The position numbers and the translations under genes were made by a program. Source: Colwellia sp. 12G3 (lineage in GTDB: Bacteria > Pseudomonadota > Gammaproteobacteria > Enterobacterales > Alteromonadaceae). From it: a DNA stretch of 64,000 nucleotides. Shown one piece after another: positions 18,877 through 28,969 of this stretch (positions within the stretch are counted from its first letter, which is position 1; every line of letters begins with the position of its first letter). Location: assembly GCF_002836775.1 (NCBI RefSeq), contig NZ_PJAQ01000066.1:186001-250000 (forward strand), read 5' to 3'. The notes under the pieces were generated by a model. That model was not told the origin of the DNA, made no database searches, and worked only from the letters and a program-made list of their open reading frames with translations.

Positions 18877-19362
18877 CTAACTAGTGGAATCTCCTGCTAC
18901 AGAGGCGGGCATTGTTACCGCTTGGTTATCAACTTGAAAACCCTGTTGTCGGCAAGTTTTAAAGCGTTCTCTCGCTTGTTGTTTACGTGTTTCATCACTG
19001 GGTACAAAATCAACAATAAATTGAAATTGGTTGGCAAAGTTAGGTACTTCACTATTTAAATTAATAAGCACAGGACGTCGCCCTTGTGGTGTTTGATAAC
19101 CTATCTCAACAATTGCGCCTTGTTTTGGACCTTCACCAACTAGGTTGTGTGGTACAAAACTGTCGCTATCAAATGCCCAAAGCATCTCATCAATTTGTTC
19201 AGCATGTTGCTGGTCTTGTGCATAAATATAGACACGCTGATTTTGACGATAAAAATAACTGGCTTGCAAACAAGCATGATACATCGCAGAACGAGTATCT
19301 TCTTCTTTCTCATCTGTTACATCATCCTTAAGTAGATAAAACATTACTTGGGTTTGCATCAT
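18877..19362 (-). CDS. holC: DNA polymerase III subunit chi
   Basis: A 161-residue subunit that links the clamp loader (through psi) to single-strand-binding protein. The family core is clear: MFYLLKDD at the start, QQHAEQIDEMLWAFDSDSFVPHNL (about 50-73) and FIVDFVPSDETRKQQARERFKTCRQQGFQV (about 114-143). A C-terminal tail of about 15 residues goes beyond E. coli HolC. There are two adjacent ATG codons; the first is used here. It lies between pepA and valS, but a dispersed repeat and a hairpin now separate it from pepA. Confidence 0.93.
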   Translation of the reverse strand: MMQTQVMFYLLKDDVTDEKEEDTRSAMYHACLQASYFYRQNQRVYIYAQDQQHAEQIDEMLWAFDSDSFVPHNLVGEGPKQGAIVEIGYQTPQGRRPVLINLNSEVPNFANQFQFIVDFVPSDETRKQQARERFKTCRQQGFQVDNQAVTMPASVAGDSTS

Positions 19363-19398
19363 TCTTGCCTAATTAAGTTCGCCTAATTTAAGTATAAC

Positions 19399-19662
19399 TA
19401 CCCAAGCCACTTGAAAATACAGGGTTCAGCTGGAATTATAAGCGCTTTTAGGCAAGGCGTTGATTGAAGATAATAGTTATTCTATTGTCGAAATCAAAAA
19501 CGTAGCCTAAAGCGTTTATAAACCAGCCCTTTGGGTAAGCCGGAGCAAACCATACTCATCGTTACATTTGTTTTTAAGGGAACAACCATTAATAAAAAAT
19601 GTGCCTTGATTCTGATTCGCTCAGGTTTCCTGAAACAAGTATTTTCATGTGGTGTAGGTATA
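19399..19662 (+). repeat. Dispersed ~265-bp palindrome-ended repeat, copy 2
   Basis: It shares its full length with the copies at 6058-6323 (inverted) and 62318-62631. The sequence runs from TACCCAAGCCACTTGAAAATACAGG to CATGTGGTGTAGGTATA; the terminal inverted repeat is more worn than in copy 1. It sits exactly against the pepA hairpin at 19661-19690, within the normally tight pepA-holC interval. Confidence 0.85.
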
Positions 19663-19690
19663 AGCCCGAGTAGTTAACTACTCGGGCTTA
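19661..19690 (-). terminator. Hairpin after pepA, abutting repeat copy 2
   Basis: A perfect 30-nt palindrome (TAAGCCCGAGTAGTT and its complement). On the plus strand it is followed by TTCTTTTTT; on the minus strand, where pepA is read, the expected T-run is replaced by the end of the repeat (TACCTACACC). Its efficiency for pepA is therefore uncertain. Confidence 0.65.
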
Positions 19691-19720
19691 TTCTTTTTTA
19701 TATCAATTTACTCTGGCTAT

Positions 19721-21226
19721 TTACTCGCCTTGTTCTTGTCCAGAACGGTTAAGTAAAAACTGCGTTAGCATACTTACAGGGCGACCTGTTGAGCCTTTGT
19801 TTTTACCGCTTCGCCATGCTGTACCCGCTATATCTAAGTGAGCCCAGTTATATTTCTTAGTAAATTTAGATAAGAAACAAGCCGCAGTAATAGTACCCGC
19901 TTCTTTGCCACCTAAATTGGTAAAGTCAGCAAATGGACTTTCAAGTTGGTCTTGATAGTCATCCCATAACGGCAAGCGCCAAGCTCTGTCGCCACTTTGT
20001 TCTGAAGCATTTAATAACTCATGGGCAAGAGGATTATGACTACTTAGCAGGCCTGTTGCATGTGCGCCTAAAGCAACAACACAAGCACCTGTTAAGGTGG
20101 CTACATCAATAACTGCATCAGGATTAAAACGTTCAACATAGGTAAGTGCATCACATAAAACTAATCGGCCTTCAGCATCGGTATTAAGTACTTCAACTGT
20201 TTGACCAGACATAGTTGTTAATATGTCTCCAGGGCGATATGCGTTACTGCTTGGCATGTTTTCACAGCCAGCTAAAACACCAATAACATTGATGGGTAAT
20301 TGTAACTCAGCTAATGCATGCATAGCACCTAATACACCTGCAGCACCACCCATGTCATATTTCATTTCGTCCATGCCAGCGCCTGGTTTTAATGAAATAC
20401 CACCACTGTCAAACGTTAAACCTTTACCCACTAATACCAATGGCTTCGCATCATCTGCACCACCATCATATTTAATGATGCTCATTAATGATTCGTTGAC
20501 GGAACCACGACCAACAGCTAAGTATGAACCCATACCAAGCTCTTCCATTTCTTTTTCGTTAACAATCGTCGTCGTAACGTTGTCATAATCATTTTCAAGA
20601 ATCTTGGCTTGTTCAGCAAGATAAGCCGGATTACAAATGTTGGGTGGCATATTAGCAACATTTTTACAGGTAGTAATACCTTCTGAAATGGCTAAAGCAT
20701 GAGTAACTGCCCGTTCACCAATAGGTAGTTCACGGCGCGTTGGTACATTAAAAATAATTTTACGTAAAGGACGACGAGGCTCTGCTTTGCGGGTTTTCAA
20801 ACTGTCGAAACTATATAAACCATCTTGTGCTGCTTCAACTGCCTGGCGCACCTTCCAATAAATATCGCGACCTTTGACGTGTAATTCAGATAAAAAGCAT
20901 ACGGCTTCCATTGAACCTGTTTCATTTAAGGTGTTAATTGTTTTGGTAATTATTTGACGGTATTGACGTTCATCAAGTTCTCTTTCTTTACCACAGCCAA
21001 CTAATAAAACGCGTTCACTTAAGATATTAGGCACGTGATGCAATAATAACATCTGCCCTGATTTACCTTCTAAATCGCCTTTGCGTAAAAGGTTGCTAAT
21101 GTAGCCTTCACTGATTTCATCAAGCTGTTCGGCTGTACCGCTAAGTCTGCGTGGTTCAAAAACACCAACAACAATACAAGCGCTACGTTGTTTTTCGGGA
21201 CTGCCGCTTTTTACACTGAACTCCAT
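19721..21226 (-). CDS. pepA: Leucyl aminopeptidase PepA
   Basis: A 501-residue M17 di-zinc aminopeptidase that removes N-terminal residues, especially Leu. It is nearly collinear with E. coli PepA from [13 protein letters not shown] onward. Metal and catalytic motifs include [13 protein letters not shown] (about 265-277) and the family signature NTDAEGRL (about 347-354). In E. coli, PepA also binds DNA and serves site-specific recombination and carAB control; that second role cannot be judged here. It is divergently transcribed from lptF with about 250 nt between them, a conserved gammaproteobacterial arrangement. Confidence 0.98.
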   Translation of the reverse strand: MEFSVKSGSPEKQRSACIVVGVFEPRRLSGTAEQLDEISEGYISNLLRKGDLEGKSGQMLLLHHVPNILSERVLLVGCGKERELDERQYRQIITKTINTLNETGSMEAVCFLSELHVKGRDIYWKVRQAVEAAQDGLYSFDSLKTRKAEPRRPLRKIIFNVPTRRELPIGERAVTHALAISEGITTCKNVANMPPNICNPAYLAEQAKILENDYDNVTTTIVNEKEMEELGMGSYLAVGRGSVNESLMSIIKYDGGADDAKPLVLVGKGLTFDSGGISLKPGAGMDEMKYDMGGAAGVLGAMHALAELQLPINVIGVLAGCENMPSSNAYRPGDILTTMSGQTVEVLNTDAEGRLVLCDALTYVERFNPDAVIDVATLTGACVVALGAHATGLLSSHNPLAHELLNASEQSGDRAWRLPLWDDYQDQLESPFADFTNLGGKEAGTITAACFLSKFTKKYNWAHLDIAGTAWRSGKNKGSTGRPVSMLTQFLLNRSGQEQGE

Positions 21227-21474
21227 GACTTTTCCTTTTACAATTTTATAAGGTGTTTATTTAGCCTAATACCAATCTGTTTGGTATAACTTGCTAAAAT
21301 AAGTAAAAAATAGCACTCTTGTCTATTCAATTGATATCGCTAAGGGCTATAATTATAGTCGCACTCACCAATATTAGTTAGACACTGACTATATAGTTTA
21401 CTTATGAAAACGACAAGTTTACTCAATATTTGCCAATATGTCAGAAAAAAACTAAGTTTTTACGGGATCTTTTT

Positions 21475-22650
21475 GTGATCATTTTTCGTTATTTATTAAA
21501 AGAAGTCGCCAAAACACAATTAGCTGTGTTTTTTGTGTTGATGACTATTTTTATCAGTCAAAAATTTGTCCGTGTGCTAGGTGATGCTTCAGAAGGAAGT
21601 ATTCCTGGGCAACTGGTGATGACTTTTATCGTCTTAAAAATACCTGACCTTGCCGGGTTTATTCTTCCTCTTAGCTTATTTTTAGGTGTTTTACTTGCTT
21701 ATGGCCGTATTTATGCGGACAGTGAAATGACCGTACTACATGCCTGTGGTGTTAGTGAGTGGTATGTTGTGCGAGTGACGTTAGTGCTGGCGGTTATTAC
21801 TGCTATTCTTACGGGTATTTTCACTTTATACCTTGCGCCGCTAGCTTCGGAATACCAATATACTGTTAAAGAAGAGCTCGCAGCCGATTCAGGGCTGAGT
21901 GCGTTAGTTTCTGGGCGATTTCAACAAACGGGTAATCAAGATGCGGTGGTTTTTATTCATGATAAAGACCGAAAAACCAATAGCTTCAATAAGGTATTTG
22001 TAGCTCAGTTACCTAAGGGTGACAATACTGAGGCAAGTATTATCAACTCGAGTTTAGTGTACGCTAAAACTGGTAAGGTTTTTGAAGATGAGCAGGGCTC
22101 TCAACAGTTAGTGCTTGGTGATGGTATTCGTTACCACAGAGATATTGACAGTAAAGAATTCCAGTCAGTGGCGTTCGACAAATATTATATACAAATTAAA
22201 GATCAAGAAGTTGAACATCAGCACCGAAAATTAAGCGCCTTAACAACGCTGGAGTTGTATACCAATATTCCTCCCGAGTTAGATTCAGCTTATCGCGCAA
22301 CTATTCAATGGCGCATCGCTTTTCCTTTAGCTTGTATTATTCTTGTTTTTATCGCCGTGCCGTTAAGTGTGGTTAACCCAAGGCAAGGGAAATTTGCCAA
22401 AATGCTACCAGCCTTGATGTTGTTTTTAGGGTATTTATTATTGCTAACGTCAATGCGTTCAGCTATTGAAAAGAATGCGATTCCAAGTGTGGTTGGGTTG
22501 TGGCCTATACACATAAGTGCCTTATTTGTCGGGGTTATGTTGTTAATGAAAGAGCGAAGTAGTGGGCGAATTATCAAAGCTAAATTGCCAAGCTTTAGGA
22601 ATAAAAAGCATAAGTCGGCTGATAGAACTGATCAAGGCGAGAAACATTAA
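21475..22650 (+). CDS. lptF: LPS export permease LptF
   Basis: A 391-residue inner-membrane permease of the LptB2FG complex that extracts lipopolysaccharide from the inner membrane. I chose the GTG at 21475, preceded by GGGA at 9 nt, because family members start with a sequence like MIIFRYLLKE; a TTG at 21430 would add 15 residues with no match. Six helices, three before and three after a large periplasmic beta-jellyroll (about 110-270), fit LptF. The motif VVNPRQGK in the last membrane part is characteristic. The stop overlaps the lptG ATG (TAATG). Confidence 0.96.
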   Translation: MIIFRYLLKEVAKTQLAVFFVLMTIFISQKFVRVLGDASEGSIPGQLVMTFIVLKIPDLAGFILPLSLFLGVLLAYGRIYADSEMTVLHACGVSEWYVVRVTLVLAVITAILTGIFTLYLAPLASEYQYTVKEELAADSGLSALVSGRFQQTGNQDAVVFIHDKDRKTNSFNKVFVAQLPKGDNTEASIINSSLVYAKTGKVFEDEQGSQQLVLGDGIRYHRDIDSKEFQSVAFDKYYIQIKDQEVEHQHRKLSALTTLELYTNIPPELDSAYRATIQWRIAFPLACIILVFIAVPLSVVNPRQGKFAKMLPALMLFLGYLLLLTSMRSAIEKNAIPSVVGLWPIHISALFVGVMLLMKERSSGRIIKAKLPSFRNKKHKSADRTDQGEKH

Positions 22651-23717
22651 TGCGCATTCTTGATGTTTATATTGGTCGTGTAATCGCCTCTACAACTTTT
22701 GTTACCTTAGCTGTTTTTGTTAGCGTCAGTGGCATTATTAAGTTTGTTGAGCAAATGCGTGCCATAGGACGAGGTAATTATGACTTAGCCCATGCCGCAT
22801 TATATGTACTTTATGCTGTGCCGCGTGATGTAGAAGTGTTTTTCCCTATGTCGGCACTTATTGGCGGTTTGATCGGTATAGGCATGTTAGCGAGTAATAG
22901 TGAGCTCATTGTAATGCAAGCAGCCGGTTTATCACGCTTAGATATTATTAAATCGGTGATGAAAACCGCTGTTTTATTAATTATTGTCAGTATGGCTATT
23001 GGTGAATGGTTGGCGCCCAGCGGTGAAGCGAAAGCACGTGAAATTCGTGCACAAGCGATCTCTGGTGGTAGTTTAATTGCGTCTAAGAATGGTGTTTGGG
23101 CTAAAGACGGTGACTATTTTGTTAATATTGGTGAAGTCTTGGACAAAGGGAAATTAAAGAAAGTACAAATTTATGGCTTCAATGAAAAGTTAAAAATTGA
23201 TAGTTGGCTTTCTGCTAAAAGTGCAATTTATCAAGACAAAAGCTGGTTACTTACTGATGTGGAAGAGTTTGTATTAACTGATGGCGAAATTATCACTAAA
23301 AATCATGAGAAGAAAATTTGGAACTCATCGCTAACACCGAAAAAATTGGGTGTAGTTACGGTTACTCCCGAGTCACTTTCTCTGCGTGGTTTGATTGATT
23401 ACTTAGATTATTTAGAAGCCAATGAACAAGACCCTAGTCGTTACGAGCTAGCTTTTTGGCGAAAGATTATGCAACCATTAACCGTTGCGGTAATGCTGCT
23501 AGTCGCCTTATCATTTATTTTTGGTCCATTACGTTCAGTTTCAATGGGCGCACGTATTATGATGGGGGTATTCACTGGGATTTTATTTTTCATCTCTAAT
23601 GAAGTGCTCGGCTCATTAAGCTTAGTTTATCAATTACCTCCAGTTCTTGGGGCAATGATGCCAAGCCTTATTTTTGTGAGTGTTGCTGGTTATATTATTG
23701 GCAAGAAAGGCGCATAA
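22650..23717 (+). CDS. lptG: LPS export permease LptG
   Basis: A 355-residue partner of LptF with the same six-helix plus periplasmic jellyroll design. The start MRILDVYIGRVIASTT and the segment LIGGLIGIGMLASNSELIVMQAAG (about 70-93) are typical. It overlaps lptF by one base, which fixes the start. A hairpin terminator follows 47 nt later. Confidence 0.97.
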   Translation: MRILDVYIGRVIASTTFVTLAVFVSVSGIIKFVEQMRAIGRGNYDLAHAALYVLYAVPRDVEVFFPMSALIGGLIGIGMLASNSELIVMQAAGLSRLDIIKSVMKTAVLLIIVSMAIGEWLAPSGEAKAREIRAQAISGGSLIASKNGVWAKDGDYFVNIGEVLDKGKLKKVQIYGFNEKLKIDSWLSAKSAIYQDKSWLLTDVEEFVLTDGEIITKNHEKKIWNSSLTPKKLGVVTVTPESLSLRGLIDYLDYLEANEQDPSRYELAFWRKIMQPLTVAVMLLVALSFIFGPLRSVSMGARIMMGVFTGILFFISNEVLGSLSLVYQLPPVLGAMMPSLIFVSVAGYIIGKKGA

Positions 23718-23764
23718 CACCTTTAGTCGCTGTAAAGTGTACTAGGTAAGTTTATTCTAATAAT

Positions 23765-23797
23765 AAACGCTATTCATCATTGGAATAGCGTTTTGTA
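23765..23797. terminator. Terminator between lptG and the RDD gene
   Basis: An 11-bp perfect stem (AAACGCTATTC / GAATAGCGTTT) with a 7-nt loop and TTTTG. It lies between convergent genes, so it can act in both directions. Confidence 0.82.
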
Positions 23798-23824
23798 AAT
23801 CAATATTCTATTGACTACTTCTGG

Positions 23825-24325
23825 CTATAAGCGGCCTCTATTGGCTTCTAGTGAAAGCAATACCACTTCAGTATTTGTTAGTCTGTCTTGTAGACTTAAT
23901 TTGTTTTTTCTATCGAAGAGTACAATCAAACTGCCTAAACCAAGTAGTGTAGGTACTAAGCGTTTAATGGCTGATGTTTTACTTATTAATGAACCATCAA
24001 AGTTTTGCACACGTAACCTCCAGGCCCTCATACCTAATGTTTGACCTTTTATAGCCCAAAAATAAACGAAAAATATACAAACCCATGCGACACACCAGGT
24101 ATTAAAAGCTACTTTGTAAGCAATATGTGTGGCATTCCAATCTATACCAAAGCCACTGCGTGTGATGGCGATTACACCTGCAGCGTCTAAGGCTACAAAC
24201 AACGCAACACAGACATAGCCTGAAAGCATAAAAATTGCGATAACAATAAGTAGATCGTAAATCCATGAGCCAAAGCGACGGCGAAAGCCAGCTCTAGGGA
24301 AAGTTGAAGGTGTTGTTTCTGTCAT
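23825..24325 (-). CDS. RDD family membrane protein
   Basis: A 166-residue protein. The RDD signature appears as AGFRRRFGSWIYDLLIV (12-28), followed by helices about 25-50 and 85-108 (TWCVAWVCIFFVYFWAIKGQTLGMRAWRLRV, the second conserved block). Function is unknown for most members; some are proposed Na+/H+ antiporters. It commonly sits beside lptFG in gammaproteobacteria, here convergent with them, but no link to LPS export has been shown. Confidence 0.88.
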   Translation of the reverse strand: MTETTPSTFPRAGFRRRFGSWIYDLLIVIAIFMLSGYVCVALFVALDAAGVIAITRSGFGIDWNATHIAYKVAFNTWCVAWVCIFFVYFWAIKGQTLGMRAWRLRVQNFDGSLISKTSAIKRLVPTLLGLGSLIVLFDRKNKLSLQDRLTNTEVVLLSLEANRGRL

Positions 24326-24517
24326 TTTGTCATCTTTATATTGTGCTTTTGGAAGCAGGGCGGGGTAACATTTATATTAAGCAGTTTAACAAAGTTTATC
24401 TTAATTGAGTATCCTTGTTAGTTATCAGAAAATTATGACATATTTATTAGCGGTAAATATTGTACCTTGTACACAATTGAGTACTTCAAATGCATTCGAT
24501 AGTGTTAACTATACACG

Positions 24518-24556
24518 AAAAAAACCAAGCCTCTCGTTAGAGAAAATTGGTTTTTT
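24518..24556 (-). terminator. Terminator of the RND efflux operon
   Basis: AAAAAAACCAA and TTGGTTTTTT pair across a 19-nt loop containing a smaller CTCTC/GAGAG-type stem. On the minus strand a seven-T run follows. It lies 38 nt past the stop of the RND pump. Confidence 0.8.
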
Positions 24557-24594
24557 GTATTTAGGATATTTAAAGTTAAGTGACTATTTACTAA

Positions 24595-27500
24595 CTAAGC
24601 TAATGTAGGCTTAGCTGAACTACTGCGAGTATCCGTAATTTTATAAAAGCCACAGTACAGTGCAGGAACTACCGCTAAGGTTAGAATAGTGCCAATGCCT
24701 AGACCAAAGGCAATTACGTTTGCCATGCCGTAAAATAATGGATCCTTACCAATAATCAAAGGCAATAGTCCCATCACCGTGGTGATGGTTGTCATAGCAA
24801 TCGGACGGAGTCGTGTTAAACACGCATCAACCACCGCTTGATAATCAGATTTACCCGACGCTGTTTCAATTTTAATTCTATCAATCAATACAATGGCGTT
24901 ATTGATAATAATTCCCGCTAAACTATATAGCCCTAAGGTAACCATGAAACCAAAAGGTGCTTGCATCAAAAATAGGCCTAACACAGCACCGATAAATGAT
25001 AGTGGAATAGTTAAGGTGATCACTGCCGCTTGTCTAAAAGAATTAAATTGCGCCACCAATAATATTAAGATCAAACCTAATACTATCGGCATGCTGGCAC
25101 CTAAGGCCTTTTGAGCCGCACGTGACTCCTTAATTACGCCATCATATTCAATACTATGATTTAGCGGCAAATCAGCGGCTAAGGCCTGAATTTGGGCATC
25201 AATAATTAACTTAAGATCTTCTGCAGCCACATCAGAGTTTCTCGCTTGAATACTAATAGTACGGAACAAGTCTTCGTGATGAATAATTGAAAATTGATTG
25301 TACGGCGCTAAATTAGCCACTTGAAATAAAGGTACTGTTTGCCCTGTTTTATTCGAGTAAATATTAAGCGTTCTAAGCCTATCCAGGTTTTGACGTTCTG
25401 CTTGCTCTGCTCGTAACACTACGGGAATAACATTATCGCCTTCTCGAAATTCAGTAATCTTCGAGCCGGAGAAGTAAGCTTCTAGCGCTTGGGCAATTTC
25501 TTCAGACGTTAGGCCCGATCGCTTTGCTCTATGCTGATCTATTTGCACATCAATTTTAGTAATTAAATTTTCCCAATCGGTTCGTATATCAAGGGTATTG
25601 GGAACATCGTGTAATACGGCCATTATCTGTTGAGCTTTATTGTAGATAACTTCTTTGTCAGGTCCTTTTACTTGAATTTTAATGGTACTTGAGTCAGAAG
25701 GCCCTAAAAACATTTTTTTAACGCGTGCAGATACGTTAGGAAACTTATGCTCAATTTGCTCATCAAGTTTAAGTACAGTTGCACTGATATCAGTATTATC
25801 TTTAACGTTTAATACCATAAAACCTTTATTTTGTGCCGGGTCTTCAGGGTTAAGCGACATGACAAATCTTGGACCACTAAAGCCAACATAAGCGGAATAA
25901 CTCTCAATAAAACTAAAGCGTTCATCATCCTCTAGCCAAGTGAAAATTTCCTTCATCTGGCGATTAGTTTCAGTAGATGAAGTGCCATTTGGCAAGTCAA
26001 TGTTGACGAGTATTTGGGTACGGTCTGAATCAGGGAAAAATTGTTTAGCGACATACTTCATAGATATTATTGAACCCATAAATAAAGCTAACATAGCCAT
26101 CATAAAGAGTGCTTTATGTTTGAGTAACCAATGTAAAAACATTTCATAATAACGATAAAACTTACCTGGGTCCGGCTTGTGAGATTCGTTGTTTTTAGCG
26201 TTTTTATTTTTAGGTAAGATAATAAAGAAATAACACAATAACGGGGTAACACATAAAGCTAAAATCCAGCTGGTCAACAAGGTAATAAGAATAACAAGTG
26301 AGATGGAACGGGTATATTCACCAGCAACATGTTCAGCCAACATTAGTGGTAAGAAAAATAGAATCGTTGTTACTGATGAACTCAGTAATGGAATTGCCAA
26401 TTCTTTGCTGCCTTGCAACATCGCATTATAACGATCTACGCCATCTTCTAATCGACGTTTGAAATCTTCAGCGATAACAATGCCATTATCAACTAATAAA
26501 CCCAAAGAGATAATAAGCGTTGCTAAGCTCATTCGTTCTAGTTTCATGTCACTAAATTGCATTATGCTCAATGTGGTCAGCATAACAAAAGGTACGATAG
26601 CGCCTACAATTAGACCCGTTCGTAAACCTAAAAATAAAATCACTACTACTAATACAATAGCCAACGTTTGTAATACATTAACTGAAACACCATTAATGGT
26701 TTTTGCTACTTGATCAGCCTGATAAGTGGCAATTTCAAGATTGTAACCAATAGGTAAACTGGATTCAATTTCATTGATTTTTGCTAATACTCTTGGTGCG
26801 TATTCTAAAAGGTTGTTTTCAGGCAACATTGATATGGCAAAAAATATGGCTGATTGACCATTTAAGTAAGCCGTTTTATCGGGTGGGTCGATAAAGTCAC
26901 GGCGCAAAGAGACAACATCTTTTAGCGCAATAAAATCCTCAGTATTTGGAATGCTGATATAAGTATCGCCAATATCAGCGAGACTATTGAAATTACCTGA
27001 GGGTTCAACAATAAAACTGATTGCCCCTGTGTTTACTTGACCACCAGAGCGAACAATATTTTGTTTTTGCAATTCACTGATAAGCGATTGTGGTGAAATA
27101 CCTAACTGAGCAAGCTTGGCATTGGATGCCTCTAGGAATATACGCTCTTCTTGGCGGCCTAAGATTTCAATCTTTTTAGTACCCTCTACGCCATATAAAG
27201 TATCGCGAATATGTTGTGCAATATCGTACATTTCACCGAGATCAAAACCATCTGCGGTTAGTGCTAAGGTGACAACTGAGACATCACCAAACTCATCGTT
27301 AACAAAAGGAGTATGCGTACCGGAAGGCATTTTATTGTGCGCAGCGGTTACTTTATTACGAAGGTTTTGCCAAATATCATCAAGATTAAAGTAACGGTCA
27401 TAAATTTTAACGTGAATTATAGATATGCCGGTAGCCGAGCTAGATTTTATCTCTTTTACCTGTGGTATTTTTCGTATTTCTTCTTCTAGCTTTTTAGTGA

Positions 27501-27687
27501 TTAGCTGTTCTATTCTATCCGGTGCCATACCGGGGAAAGAGGTACTGACAATCGCTTCACGAATAGTAATGGTTGGATCTTCTTGAGCGGGTAGAGTGAA
27601 GTAGGCAAAAAGGCCATTAACAAGTAATACAGCAATAATCAAAAATACGCTTTTTCGGTAGGTAAAAGCCAGTTGGGTAATGTTCAT
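24595..27687 (-). CDS. RND efflux transporter, inner-membrane pump subunit
   Basis: A 1030-residue proton-driven pump of the AcrB/HAE1 class: 12 helices with two large periplasmic loops (about 35-330 and 555-860). The fourth helix carries GLLVDNGIVIAEDF; the first acidic residue of the usual proton-relay pair is kept and the second is Asn. The motif LYGVEG and the sequence EEEIRKIPQVKEIKS near the start are typical of the family. It lies 19 nt after its adaptor gene. No outer-membrane factor is encoded here, so it must borrow a TolC-like channel. Substrates are not predictable from sequence. Confidence 0.95.
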   Translation of the reverse strand: MNITQLAFTYRKSVFLIIAVLLVNGLFAYFTLPAQEDPTITIREAIVSTSFPGMAPDRIEQLITKKLEEEIRKIPQVKEIKSSSATGISIIHVKIYDRYFNLDDIWQNLRNKVTAAHNKMPSGTHTPFVNDEFGDVSVVTLALTADGFDLGEMYDIAQHIRDTLYGVEGTKKIEILGRQEERIFLEASNAKLAQLGISPQSLISELQKQNIVRSGGQVNTGAISFIVEPSGNFNSLADIGDTYISIPNTEDFIALKDVVSLRRDFIDPPDKTAYLNGQSAIFFAISMLPENNLLEYAPRVLAKINEIESSLPIGYNLEIATYQADQVAKTINGVSVNVLQTLAIVLVVVILFLGLRTGLIVGAIVPFVMLTTLSIMQFSDMKLERMSLATLIISLGLLVDNGIVIAEDFKRRLEDGVDRYNAMLQGSKELAIPLLSSSVTTILFFLPLMLAEHVAGEYTRSISLVILITLLTSWILALCVTPLLCYFFIILPKNKNAKNNESHKPDPGKFYRYYEMFLHWLLKHKALFMMAMLALFMGSIISMKYVAKQFFPDSDRTQILVNIDLPNGTSSTETNRQMKEIFTWLEDDERFSFIESYSAYVGFSGPRFVMSLNPEDPAQNKGFMVLNVKDNTDISATVLKLDEQIEHKFPNVSARVKKMFLGPSDSSTIKIQVKGPDKEVIYNKAQQIMAVLHDVPNTLDIRTDWENLITKIDVQIDQHRAKRSGLTSEEIAQALEAYFSGSKITEFREGDNVIPVVLRAEQAERQNLDRLRTLNIYSNKTGQTVPLFQVANLAPYNQFSIIHHEDLFRTISIQARNSDVAAEDLKLIIDAQIQALAADLPLNHSIEYDGVIKESRAAQKALGASMPIVLGLILILLVAQFNSFRQAAVITLTIPLSFIGAVLGLFLMQAPFGFMVTLGLYSLAGIIINNAIVLIDRIKIETASGKSDYQAVVDACLTRLRPIAMTTITTVMGLLPLIIGKDPLFYGMANVIAFGLGIGTILTLAVVPALYCGFYKITDTRSSSAKPTLA

Positions 27688-27706
27688 TAATATTCCTAAT
27701 GCTGAC

Positions 27707-28807
27707 TTAATTAAAACGCTGAATGCTGTTATCTATCAAGCTGACTTGTTGACCATCACGCAAGAAGGCAACACCGGCGTTAGCAATAATATCGCCTTGT
27801 TTTAAGCCCGAGGATATGAATACTTCATTTTTGAAAATGTTTTCTGTTTGGACTTCAGTTTTAATGACTTGCTGACTTTCAGCGTTATAAACAAAAACAT
27901 AAGATTTTTGTGCTAACCCAGCGCTTAAGGCGGTTACTGGAATACGAATAACATCACCTTTATGACCAGTTCTACCTGTACCCGAAAAAGAAAAGTCCAC
28001 TTCAGCGGTCATGCCAGCACGTAGTAAAGGATTATCACCTTGCAATACAGCAGTTACCGGGAAGGCATTAGCAAACTCAGCGCGAGTGCCTATTTCTGTG
28101 ATCTGACCTTGCATGGTTAATTCAGGTAAAACCGGAAAGTTAATAGGCAGAAGAGAATGTTGCTTTAATTCTCGAATAAGGGTTTCAGGTACTAAAATAT
28201 GAACTTCGAGACCATGATTACCCTCAATTTCAAAGAGTGATTCTCCCGGAGATATTTGCTGAGAAGGTTCAAATAATCGTTTGGTAATAATGCCGTCATA
28301 GGGGGCTAATAAAATGCTATCTTGTAAATTTTTACTGGCAATATCCAACTGTGCTTGGGCAACATCGGCGGCGCTTTTACTTGCATCAAAAGTAGCCTTA
28401 GCATTATCAAAGCCCGACTGTGATACAACACCTTGCTTAAGTAATTTTTCATAACGTGTATGACTATTTTCTGCATCAATTAAGGTTGCTTTGGCTTGCT
28501 GATATTGCGCTTGGGCAGACTGAAGTCCCAAATTAAAGTTACGCTGGTTTAATCGAGCAAGTTCTTGCCCTTTAACGACTTCATCACCTAAATTTACTCC
28601 AATGCTTTTAATTTTACCTTGTACTTCAAAACTAAGCTTTGTTGCTTCAACGGGGGCAACAATACCAGACAAAGTACGGATTTGTTCAAAAGGAGTTATT
28701 TCTACTTTTGTCCACATTATCGGACGAATAGGTTTAGTAATTTCTTTAGCTGGTTCATTACAACCAAGGAGTAACAGGGTAATAAATAGAAATGAGAGCG
28801 TGCGCAT
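27707..28807 (-). CDS. RND efflux periplasmic adaptor lipoprotein
   Basis: A 366-residue membrane-fusion protein. The signal peptide ends in a lipobox LLGC (Cys16), so the protein is anchored in the membrane by lipid. The order is a lipoyl half-motif (KLSFEVQGKIKSIGVNLGDEVVKGQELARL, about 58-87), an alpha-helical hairpin (about 95-155), the second lipoyl part (LLAPYDGIITKR), and a beta-barrel. It is the first gene of the pump operon and is read divergently from the tetR gene across a region with two operators. Confidence 0.95.
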   Translation of the reverse strand: MRTLSFLFITLLLLGCNEPAKEITKPIRPIMWTKVEITPFEQIRTLSGIVAPVEATKLSFEVQGKIKSIGVNLGDEVVKGQELARLNQRNFNLGLQSAQAQYQQAKATLIDAENSHTRYEKLLKQGVVSQSGFDNAKATFDASKSAADVAQAQLDIASKNLQDSILLAPYDGIITKRLFEPSQQISPGESLFEIEGNHGLEVHILVPETLIRELKQHSLLPINFPVLPELTMQGQITEIGTRAEFANAFPVTAVLQGDNPLLRAGMTAEVDFSFSGTGRTGHKGDVIRIPVTALSAGLAQKSYVFVYNAESQQVIKTEVQTENIFKNEVFISSGLKQGDIIANAGVAFLRDGQQVSLIDNSIQRFN

Positions 28808-28891
28808 ACGTGTTCCTTCGGATTCTTTTGACTAGGCAAAAGTTCAGGGATGTCCCTATGAGTAAAGTACATTTTACTGAGCTGTACAATT

Positions 28892-28907
28892 GGTACTGCG
28901 CAGTACC
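28892..28907. promoter_or_regulatory. Palindromic operator 1 (probable TetR site)
   Basis: GGTACTGCGCAGTACC is a perfect 16-bp palindrome in the 162-nt divergent region between the adaptor and tetR genes. Its centre is 25 bp from that of operator 2. Confidence 0.82.
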
Positions 28908-28916
28908 GTATATTTT

Positions 28917-28932
28917 GGTACTATGTAGTACC
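28917..28932. promoter_or_regulatory. Palindromic operator 2 (probable TetR site)
   Basis: GGTACTATGTAGTACC has two perfect 7-bp half-sites (GGTACTA / TAGTACC) around TG. The half-site GGTACT is identical to that of operator 1, so both should bind the same dimeric regulator. Confidence 0.82.
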
Positions 28933-28969
28933 AAAGTCAACATTATAATTACAATCACGGTAATCTCAC

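Noticed and set aside
18820-19059. Plus-strand frames opposite holC
   Set aside because: Antisense to a well-supported gene and without recognisable protein features.
24405-24608. 67-codon plus-strand frame between RDD and RND genes
   Set aside because: It runs through the terminator hairpin of the RND operon and shows no family or ribosome-binding site.
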